Shown here: piece by piece, positions 12,585-24,500 of the stretch
How the letters are laid out: every line of letters starts with the position of its first letter
How positions within the stretch are numbered: position 1 is the first letter of the stretch
NCBI RefSeq assembly: GCF_032854445.1
Contig: NC_088300.1
Span: forward strand, 55,278,984 to 55,342,983
Reading direction: 5' to 3'
DNA length: 64,000 nt
From: Liolophura sinensis
Taxonomy: Eukaryota; Mollusca; Polyplacophora; Chitonida; Chitonidae
Notes under the pieces: generated by a model
What the model saw: only the letters and a program-made list of their open reading frames with translations
Databases searched by the model: none
Told to the model about the DNA's origin: nothing
Position numbers and translations under genes: made by a program

Positions 12585-15500
12585 TCAGCATTTGACTTTC
12601 TTCTGGGCTGTTCCAATGTTGCATTGATTCACCTGCAAAGAGAAATCATTGATATTCAGAAATTGATCCTCATTTTGTTTTACTAAAATATCTCTTGGAT
12701 ACAGCACAGTGGGTAAACAATACTGCCAGAATTGTATCAATGGTCAAATCATCAGTCATTATGAGTTCATGGTAAGTCTCTCAGTTTGGTTCCTTCCCCT
12801 GAAACTTGACAGGCTATGAGGGCTATCCATTCAAACCACTATTAACCCTTGTACCAATAGGGGTGTGTGTCTGAACATGGCTTTCACTGGAGATGAAGCC
12901 TTATGTGAAGAGATCTGTCAAGTAGTGTATATGTGTTGTCATTTCCCTCCATTTTCTACAACTTATAAATGTGACCACTGTCATATAAATGGAACACTTC
13001 TTTTGTATATAATACAACATTATAAAATAACTACCAAATAAATAGATCATAATGATGAACAGGAACTATTAACAATAAATATCACCTTTCCAAACCTATA
13101 AATGGAAATCTAAATGGGAATTTTAACAAGAAATAATAAATGATCCAAGATGTAAAGCATTTTCTCGATGATCAACTTCAGTACCTATGCACAGTTGTGC
13201 AAAGATGGAAAAGTTCTCAGATCTGTATTAGTCAGTAAAAACTTAATTACCTTTGTTGCAAATCGTAATGAGCACAATGTTTCATGGAAGCACTCTTCCT
13301 TTGGCGACACATTCACAAACATAAGAGTTTTACTGTTTCCTCCCAAAGAATTCTGTAACAAGTATGTCAATTTGCTGTTGCGATAAGGAACAAAGTTTTC
13401 CTGCAAAAATGAAAAATTTTCTGGTAAGAATAGCAAAAAGATGAATCTTAATGGACTAACAAAAAAAATTGTAACATGCTCTTAAGTAAATCAAAATATC
13501 AAAACCCATACTTATGCATTGTGATGTTAAAATGCCAGTAAAGGGATAAACATCAATTAAACAAGCATGCTATAAATGATGCACAAACATATTTTTACTA
13601 AAGCTTTTAATCCAGAAAATGACTGACCTTGTTGGCAAGAGCCATGATGACATTGCCCAGGTTGCTGAGACTTTTGTTAATACACTTGGCCTCTTTGAGC
13701 CTTTGTCCCTCTGAGCCAGACTCCTTCAGTCGCTCACTGCCCGCCAAGTCCACCAGGCTTAGCAGACCTGACAACAAACACCACAAGGGACATCTCACTT
13801 TGCTCAAGCAACTGCAAACTTGAGGTTTTTCAATGGCTTTTAAACTATAAATGCTTCACACAAGTTTAACGTCTGCAAGACTGATTGCATTGTGTTTTTA
13901 CTATACAAACATGTAACAACCTTCAAAGAATATCTCAAAATGGTACACTGTACAAATAAATTACACTTACAATTGTGTCAAAAAACATTCCATCTTTACA
14001 ATATGCAGTTATTATCCATTATTGGTTTACAACAGGTATTGAACCTTGACATGAATAGGGACTACGATCACAATGCAGACTAATATTCAGAGCCCACCAC
14101 AGTAAACTACACGCTACGATGGCATAGAGGGTAAAAGATCAAAAATAGGCGTCAAAACGTGACTTTTCGTGCTGAAACTTATGTTTTTCCCATTAGATAT
14201 CATCTTAATATCAACCAAACTCTCACAATCCTGAACACTGTGCAACTTAGTCATGTTGGAAATTTTAGCTACTGGTGACCGGACCTTGTGAACTTTCTCC
14301 TGTCAGTTGATTGCTCCCTGTTAACTTAAGCTGGAAGACCGAATGACTTCTGGAGGACCTCTCATTGCACTTAGTTTCTGCCACAGCTCGATTCTCACTG
14401 GCCTTCCTCAATAAACTATGAACCTTTCCATCAACAAATTAAAGAGACAAGCTTCAGTCCAAAAGAACAGTTGTTAATTTATCATGACCACAATGGCTGT
14501 ACAAAGCAGTGCAAAAGCTTTCTTTTACTTTACGTAGCTGAGGAGATGTTTATTTCAGAGATCTGTGTCTAACAGCAATTATTTCAAGACAACATACATG
14601 GAACAAACTCATGTATAAATTCATGCAAGAATGGAAACCATGTCAAAGCAGAAAAGTTTAACACACCTTCCATGGCTCTTGGCTGCCTAAAATATGTCTA
14701 AATAACATGCACAATATGGGTATTTAGACTACTTTAAATACAACAGTTGCTGTTTGATTGAAAATTCTTCTGATAGACTTTGATAGAATAATATTATCAC
14801 AGTATGTAGCAGACAGTATAAAAGCTGTGGTCTAAATGACTGGATATCACACATCTCCGTGAAACACACGCTTTGGGGACCAGGCGTATGTCCATTCCCA
14901 GAACTTTTCCGGTCTACATTATATGGTTAAACATGTAAGCAGAACATTTGCCATTTCCTTTATGAAGTAATCATTCACTGTAAATAGCACGAATTATGCA
15001 GTATTGCTGGAAAATAGCATAATTGGATTCTTATTTTATTTGAGTGATGTTTGATGACATAATGAAGAGTATTTCACTTACAGAATGTTGAAGGTTTCAA
15101 CAAAATGAATGCTAAATTGGAAAAAGGTGCAGAATTTTCTGGAGCCTTGTGAGCCATATTTGTATGGGACCTACCTTCTCCTCTGATTTCACAGGTACCA
15201 TTGTAAGATCTGATACCATCACATCATTTGTTCCTGAGGCCAACATTTTGATTTCATGTTTTACGTCAGCTTTACCATTGCCAAGTAAATCACGGATGGT
15301 TTCATTGTATATCTCCAGAAATGAGGCAGTGAATTCATACTGAAATTCAAACAGAATCAATTTCTCTCTCCTGAAGAAAGCACAATTATTTCTGCAATCT
15401 TAAACTCATTAGTCAGAAAGTATAAATACACACTTAGGTCAGTTTCAACTTGTGACATGACCACACATTTAAGTTAAATTTGTGTTTAATATATTGTTGC

Positions 15501-18500
15501 AGTTTGTGTAATAAATTAGTTACATCAGGTCAGTCCTTGAGATGGACAATAAAAAATAATGAGTCTTCCAAATTTACCAATGAAATCCAAAAGATGTTGG
15601 CAGTTCTTCACTGAAAAGTCAGGTTTCTGTTAACCATAAATATTCAAGATTCAGTACTGAAATATTTCTGTCTTAGCTTAGCTGGCAATTATGCCAAAGC
15701 TCATGAAGGCACATCTAATTCTGGGTTATCAGTTGCTGTGTGTTTACATTTAGATAAGTGTTATTTTCACCCTTTGCAGTGTTTCCCTGCAGGATTTGTT
15801 TATTTATTTATTTGATTGATGTTTTACGCCCTACTCAAGAATATTCCGCTTTTATGACGGCGGCCAGCATTATGGTGGGTGGAAAACGGGCAGAGCCTGG
15901 GGAAAGCCCACGACCATCTGCAGGTTGGTGCCAGACCGTTTCCCTGCAGGAGGCTGTACCAGCTTACCCGCCAACCTTTCTCCTCCAGCTCTCTGGCCGT
16001 TTCAAATATCTGCCCAACAGCTCGAGGTATCATGCCCATACTCTCCTCTGTAATATCATTCGGTCCTTCCATTGTATACGTTTTCCCAGAGCCAGTCTGA
16101 CCATATGCAAATATGCATACATTGTATCCATCTAAGGCACTCTGCAAAATCACAAGATAAAATGTCACTGTCATATACAGTTGGTAGTAGTTACATGAAT
16201 GACATTGTGCATGGTGTGATGTGGTTCCTTTACACAGAAACTTCATGTTAAAAATGTTACGTGTTACTGCCTTAGTTGACCCGCAGTACTGAGAGGTTAG
16301 AGCAAGGAAACAGGACTGGTTGGCCCAGTGTCAGTATAATGAGCTATTCGGCCCAAGGCCCGTAAAGTCATACTTGATTCCAGTGCTTTTTTGTTCAGCT
16401 GCAGCTTTAGGTCAGACAATGCATCAAAATCTTCCCAAACAACATGTACATAAGGCTGTATATACCAACAGTGCAACTGGCCAAAATGGTGCTTTAGATT
16501 AGCAGCATGCTCAGGTACACCTGCACCCAGGTTTCCCGGTAATACATGCATGAACAACATGTTGACCCCTTTAGACAACCGCACAGAACAAACCTGAACT
16601 AGTTGTGATATTTCTTCAAACACCATGGCCTGACTAGAGGCAGGCTGGAACACCCTGTCAAAGGAAAACTCGTACTTGTTTGTCCCTCGTCTCAGGCTGG
16701 CAGCCATGCTCTGAAACACAGACTACATGATATAGCAGGATATATAACTGCTATTCTCCCTACATGTAAACAGTAACAAACACATCAAAATGTGCCATTA
16801 CATAATCTTACCAGTTGGCTACATGCAGCTGTATATGCAGCAAAAAAAATAATAATAAAAAAACAACAACTCAGCTTTCTATCACTGTATGTTGGAGATA
16901 AATAAAAGCTTAACCTTCAAGTGCCCATTATACATGATACATAAAAAGAAAGCTTAACCTTCCATTCGAGAATGTACATTTACAAACATTAGACTAGGGA
17001 GCTAAAAAAAAAAAAAAAAGCTTAACCAGACACCAATACCAGCGCCACTGTCACTTCCCCTTGTCAGAATACTTCGTAATGGCAAGCTAAAAACAACAAC
17101 ACAAGTATAACAATATGTTGAATTTGTTACCTCATTTGGGTTGGTTTCTGCTAGTTTATCCAGCTCTAGCACCTTTCCATCTGTGTCGGGGAATGACATG
17201 TGCTGGATTATCCCTTCATTAGCCAACCTCTCTTCATTCAACAATGGACGCACACGACAAAACACACGAATGTTACCCTGTTTAAACACAAAATAAACAG
17301 TTGCAATTGGGATGAGATGTTGAAATAACATTTCAGGATAAACAAACCAAACTGTACGAAACCTTGTGCAGTGTCAGGAGTGCCGTCATAGTGCACATAA
17401 TCTGTTCTTTTTCAGTTTGTTAATTTCAAACAAATTACAGCAACTCGAAAGCCTTATAACTGTTCTGTTACTATCCATTTTCTTGAGATTCACAGAAAGT
17501 CGCCCTTGACTTAAAATGTATTCATCCAGGTATTGTTAATAAAAATATACGACAAACTCAAGTATTTATTAGATCAAAAATCTTTCTTCCTGGCCTTATT
17601 TACTTGTCTTGCAATAGTTAGGTTACTTAATTCTTTTTACACATTTCAACACAATATATTTATTTACTTTTCAGAGTAGGGACATATGACTCAATTTTGT
17701 GTAAAGAGAAAATACTTTATTTACATGTATTTATTTGTTTATTTTATTTGATTGGTATTTTACGCCGTACTCAAGAATATTTCACTTATACGACGGCGGC
17801 CAGCATTATGGTGGGTGGAAACCGGGCAGAGCCCAGAGGAACCCACGACCATCCGCAGGTTGCTGCAAGACCTTCCCACGTACGGCCGGAGAGGAAGCTA
17901 GCATAAGCTGGACTTGAACTCACAGCTACCGCATTGGTGGGAGACTCCTGGGTCACATCCGTTGTTCACCTTTAAATCTTGTACAGAACTGTGTAACCAT
18001 ATGAACACATTCATTGTTCACATTTAACTCTTGTACACAGTTATGTAACCATATGAACACACATTCATTGTTCACTTTTAACTCTTGTATAGAGTTATGT
18101 AACCATATGAACACATTCATTGTTCACTTTTAACTCTTGTATAGAGTTATGTAACCATATGAACACACATTCATTGTTCACCTTTAACTCTTGTATACAG
18201 TTATGTAACCATATGAACAAACATTCATTGTTCACCTTTAACTCTTGTACAGAGTTATGTAACCATATGAACACACATTCATTGTTCACCTTTAACTCTT
18301 GTATAGAGTTGTGTACCATATGAGCACACATCCATTGTTCACCGTTACCTCTTGTATAGCGTTATGTAACGATATGAACACAAATTCAATGTTCACCTTT
18401 AACTCTTGTATAGAGTTATGTAACTTTCTCCTAATGGTTTCATGTTCCCTCATCCTCTGATTAGCTTCGTCTAACTTCCCTTGCTGCTTTGCCACCATCT

Positions 18501-21500
18501 CCTTCAACTGATAAATTTCCTCGTCCTTCAGCTTCCCACTTTTCACTGATGAATCCAGACTGACCTGTCAACAAATATTAGATTTATTAGTGGCAGAGAT
18601 CTGATTGATGTTGACAGAATTTATTGATTAATTGGTGTTTTATACCAGACTCAGGAATTTTTCAATTTCCCGACAGCAGCCTACTTTACGGGTGGAAACT
18701 AGAGTGCATGGAGTAAATCACCGAACTACGCCTGGTATCTGGCAAACCTCCTGACTTAAAGCTTCAAACTTGCTCAAAGATGTGAAAAGTCCACTAAATA
18801 CATAGGCTGACTAAACACATTTCTTGACCTTTGCGATGTTATTCATGTCTGTTATGTTCACAAAGGTAATTTTGTACAGGGCAGAACAGAAAAACGATGG
18901 AGTCTATTTTAGAGACGTCAAGTTTAAGGTCCTTGATGTTACCTGAGTAGCTTCTAGCTCAGACCTGAGGCCAGCTTGAGCAGCGGTGTACTGTGACACA
19001 GCAGACTTCAGCCCAGCAATCTCCTCACGACTAGCCTTCAGCTCTCCCTCCAAGGCTTCCTTCTGTCGCTCAAGACTGGAAATCTTGAAGTTTAAATCCT
19101 CTATTTCTCTGTCATATTTCCGTCGGATGGACTCCTCAGTTTCTCGAGACTCTTGAGTGATTTCATCGATTTCTCTCTGATATTTTCTGCGTGCTGAATC
19201 CAGTTCACCTTCAACGTCTCTGTTTTGAAATAATTTAGAATATAATCAACACAGTAAAATCAACACAAGTCTAGAAGTAAGATTCTCACCTAATGCGTGT
19301 CAACAATTATTGTAATTTGATGGAATCCTCTAATTTATGCGTCAAGTATATTTTCTACTAAAACACAAAGGATCATTATCACAATGTCAACCCAGTCATA
19401 CATGTACATTAGAAGGTCATTCACTACATCTTATTTACCATTTCCGTAGAGTTCATATACACAGAACAGTGGCGAGCAGTGAGTGTTGGTTGGGTGGTGA
19501 GTGGTGAGTGGTGGGTGGTTTGTTTCCTTGTTTGATTAATTTTTAACAGTGCTTTCAACATCATTTCTGTTATATCACGACAGAATCTCCTTGTAGCAGG
19601 TTGAACTTGATGCTGACATTTTTACTGTGTTGCCACATGCACTGCCAAAGCAAGCTGAAGACACAAGACACAAAACTCTGCCCAGTCACATCATGTTGAC
19701 ACCAGGCCAACAAGTACTTGGTCCATTCCTCTTTTCCTGAGCATCGGGTGAGGCACATACAGTACCAAAATTACTTATGTTAAAGGTTTAGGTATGACTC
19801 ATTTGGATATTGAACCCTGGATCTATCATTAATGGGAGAGCCAAACACTATGCTACCGTGATGGTGGATGGTGGGAGATAAATGAAGGCCCATAGGGGTG
19901 TACCTCAGTTTCCGCTCTAGCGTTCTGGCTTCCTGAGAGATGGCTGTGGTGAGTTCCTCCTCCTTCGCTACCATTCCAGACAGCTGCGAGTTTTGCTGTT
20001 CCAGGAGGCGGATGCGCTTATCGTCCTCCTCCAGCCTCCCCTGGAGGCTCTGACTGTCTTGCTCTCGCTTGGCCATCATTTTCTCCATGTCCTCTAACCG
20101 CCCCTTCAAGTCCCATGCTGGCCGCTTGCTTTTCCCTGCTGGTGGCGCAAATATATAACATTAATCAAATGTTAGATCTTGCAAGTACCAAACCATGCTC
20201 AGGTTACACCCAAATCCTTTTATGTCAAAGATATTTAATATTTGGATCTTGAAAGCACATAATATTGAGCTTCTTTTGCTCCATATTCTCCATATTTTCA
20301 CTTTCATAGCGTATAAAGCTCTACCTGAACCGACATTGGTGAGAGGCCCTATAGTTACAGTGTAGCTCTAATACATCAGCCACTCGACAATCTTTTTAAA
20401 AAGAGACTGATATATATGTACATGCCTTTTGGATTTCTTAATTTTGCTACATTGTATTTTTAGGTTTAATTTACTAATGGAATTTTTCATTTGCTATAAA
20501 CAGTAATGCAGGAAATGATTACAATTGCAAGCTGATATGTATACAGCAATATGAGTCCAAGTCCAGCTCATGTAGGCTTATGTAGGAATATAAGTGAAAT
20601 ATTCTGAAGTATGGCCTAAAACACCAATCAAATGAATAATGAATAAATATATACAACATTAACTTGGAAAAAATTCAGCTATCAAATGAATAATAAATAT
20701 ACAACATTAACTTGGAAAAAATTCAGCTATCAAATGAATAATAAATATACAACATTAACTTGGAAAAAATTCACCAATCAAATGAATAATAAATAAATAT
20801 ACAACATTAACTTGGAAAAAATTTGGGGGACACATTTGTGAGTGTGTTGTATTGAACTAGATGTTGTAATGATAATGAGAGAGACGTGTATTTACTTGTA
20901 CTTTGATGTGCTTAAATGTAAAGCCAGGTATATCCAAGTGTTTTGTATGTTATAGCCTTGAACAATCCATTATTCTCCCTTAGGCTATGCATGTGTGTGC
21001 ATAATGAGCTCATTAAATACAACTGCTTTATCATAACCAAATCAAATGTAGCGGTATAAAGACGTATTGACAGGAGACAGTTGCAAGTTTGATGTTTAGG
21101 AAACAAGTGTGTGAAACAGAGCATGAAGTCTGCATTGTCTAACATTCTAATCAGGCTGTGAGCTATAATAACTGCACAGGTCAAAGGGTGAAGATGTTGA
21201 AAAGGCTGAACAATGGCTTTGTCATCAACCTTATCTACATGATAAAGTACACACTGATTATCCTATATATTGATCATTAAACATTCTAACATTATGGCTA
21301 GAGAAAAAAAACTTTCTTGGAAAATACTGGCTCTTGTCCAAATAACCTGTGATCCTTATGCCGGTAAGTGTATCTACTGGAGTAAGTTAGCAAGCCTTGC
21401 CTTCATCAGGTCTAAGAACAAATGAGCCAGTCTTAGGTAAGTCTGCTGCCAACACAACGTTAATCCCTTAATCAATAGCTGACAGATACAATTTATGAAT

Positions 21501-24500
21501 ATATACTTCAATGATATAATAGCTTCGGTCAGATTAATAAAACCGTATTATAAACAAGGTCATACACTGAAAGGACTAGGTCACTGCCTTAGTACTGAGT
21601 AATACATTTTGGGCAAGGACAAATGCAAGAGAAAACCACTAGCAAACTGTGAACATATGGACCAAATAGTGAAGTGGCATCACAAATGGCGCTTCATTAA
21701 CATTCTGGCTGGTGGTTGTGCTACTCAGCTGGCACTTTTCCGGTTTAGTAGCGAAGCTGAACAGTAGCTGTTTGAGCAATGAGTTCACTATTATGTATTG
21801 TTTCACATCCCATGCTTTTGGAATAAACATGTTACTGGAAGCTGACGATATTCATGTAATTGGCTATTTCTTTATCTGATTGTTCTGAATTTTTTACTTA
21901 TACTAACAATGACGACTGGTTTTTATGGGTGAAGAAGATCTTGGTGACCAGAGAAAACCACCGATCTTTGGCACGTTACTCACAAGCTTTCTCATGTCAC
22001 AATGTGTGTCAAATTGATGGAGAGCAAGAATTCTCCTGGAAACTTTATGTAAGGCCACACAAGAAGCATGATCTACCGCTTCTTAAACAGAATGCCCCAA
22101 GAGCAATAGAACGCCCAGTTTGAGAATGAGACTGAACCCATGTGTTGTGTGACATAGTGAGTAAAATAAAGTCTGAATAACTTATTGGTGGAATTGGAAT
22201 GGGAATGTAACAATAACTGTCAAGTGTAATCTTACCCAGTTTCAATAAAACAAGTTTACTGGCCCTGGAAACAGTGATGGATTAACTGTTATCTTACAAT
22301 ACCTATTACTGTTATATGCACTCAACTTCCATTGCAAAGTACTGTAGGTATTACATCACCATGGTAGTTACTTGTGCGCATAGACATAGTGCTACATGCG
22401 CTTTTTGAATTGGACCCCAGGTCTGAGAATGGTATACCTGCTATAGGTATGAAGATAGAATAATTGTAATTTGACTGTCCCTGAACTGAGAATGATAATG
22501 GGGTAAGTGTACTTTGACTGTCCCTGAATTGGGAATGATAATGGGGTAAGTGTAATTTGACTGTCCCTGAATTGGGAATGATAATGGGGTAAGTGTACTT
22601 TGACTGTCCCTGTTTTGTGAATAGAGATGGAGTAAGTGTAATTTGACTCCCTGCTTCAGGAATGGATACAGAGTAAGCGTAACCTGACAGACCAAGCTTT
22701 GAGAACAGAGATAAAATTATAAGTGTAAATGATTGTACCTGCTTTGAAATAGTGATGGAGTAAGTGTTATCTCACTGTACCTGCCCTAAAAATGGGGATA
22801 AAGTGTTATCTCATTGTACCTGCTCTGAAATGGTGATGGAGTAAGTGTTATTTCACTGTATCTTCTCTAAAAAATGTGATGGAGTAAGTGTTATCTCACT
22901 GTACCTTCTCTAAAAATGGTGATGGAGTAAGTGTTATCTCATTGTACCTGCTCTGAAAATGGTGATGGAGTAAGTGTTATCTATTGTACCAGCTCTAAAA
23001 AAAAAAAGGTGATGGAGTAAGTGCTATCTCATGGTACCTGGTCTGAAAATGGTCATGGAGTAAGTGTTATCTAATTTTCCCTGCTTTGGGAAAGTTGACG
23101 GAGTAAATGTGACCTTACAATAAGTGTTTTGAGAACAATGACAGAGTAAATGTGATCTCACATTACCTGCTTTGGGAATTGTTGTGTTGTTGGATGTAGA
23201 ACGACCAGTGACAGTAGCGTTCAGGGCTGTGCTCGAACGGCTTATTGGTTTGGTAGAACTCAGTGATGTGGTACTAGAGGATCGAGTCAATGCTGATCGT
23301 GTCTGAGCTGCACCTGGAAAAACAATTACCACATACAGAATACAACCTCATACACTGTATAATGCAGCATAGAATAACAACACTAAATCTTTGAGGCATA
23401 ATGCTGTCTCCAACACTTGTCTGGAAAGAAAAATTACCCACTTGGGAAAACAGATCATGTCAGGATGGGAACACAGAATATACTCTAAATGACCTGAAAA
23501 TTCGACCACAAAAGAGCATTTTTGCAGGCAATTAAATGTCACAAGATATTACTTCTGGAAATAAACTTTAAATTTAACCAGTAGGATAGCATCCTACCTT
23601 ACAAACACCTCTCAAAGCATTCTTTCTAAAATCAATAGAAGTCTCAGATTCTGGAAAAATTAGCAACTTAGTCATGGGCGACATTTTAGATCATTTAGGG
23701 TAGCTGGCCTTGACCTCAGGTTAAAATAGGTTACCAATCTCCAACAATAAGCTCTTGCAGCAAAGGTTAAGAGGTTACAAAAATGTTCCTTCAGCTGACC
23801 CCAAAACAGGTTGGACAGATGAGGTCATATCTGACATCTTGTTTGTTCCTAAGCCATTTGTCTTGGCATTTCTTTTCCTAGCCCTCCATGGAAGCCCCTC
23901 TAGCTTACAGAATAACTGAGATTAACCTTTAAATTTTTTTTTAAACACAAGTGACACAATCATAAATGTATAACAGCACGTCTATTGTAGTAGACTCCTG
24001 ATAATGGGCTTGCATACATGCATGTGTTTTATTGCCCATATATTTGCTTATACCTTTAGAACATTAACCTAAAAATGGAATCACAAATTCTTGTCCAACT
24101 ACTCCATAATCTTTCATGAAAATTTATGTGGCAATACAAATAACTGAGTAGTTCTTCTGTGAGATATGGTACAAGTTACATTTGAAACCTTTTTTTGAAA
24201 TGTTTGTTGATTCCTTTGGCATATCCAGCTATTTTTATCTTATATAGTTTCTGTGTAGTATCCTTCTCAGACTTCTGGAAAGAGATCCAAAAGTGGCTGA
24301 AAATGGTCATTCTATGCACTTATGAGATACACCCAGTGACCAATTTCTAAGCACCTCCAGTTACTAGAGTACATGAAATGCCTCGAATATTAACTATGAA
24401 GTTAACTACGAAGGCTTCAAACCCAAATCAAATGAATAAATAAATCTTATCAATGACAACAAATACTGAACTCACAAACTCAACTGATTTGACAGTAAGT

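Noticed and set aside
15758-16135. 125-codon plus-strand frame
   Set aside because: Antisense shadow of the kinesin P-loop exon plus the adjacent SINE.
18095-18331. Minus-strand open frame of repeating [18 protein letters not shown]
   Set aside because: It is the 54-bp array read in the frame of the copied exon end, not a separate gene.
21860-22123. 87-codon plus-strand frame in a kinesin intron
   Set aside because: No homology, no codon signal and no splice context; probably chance.
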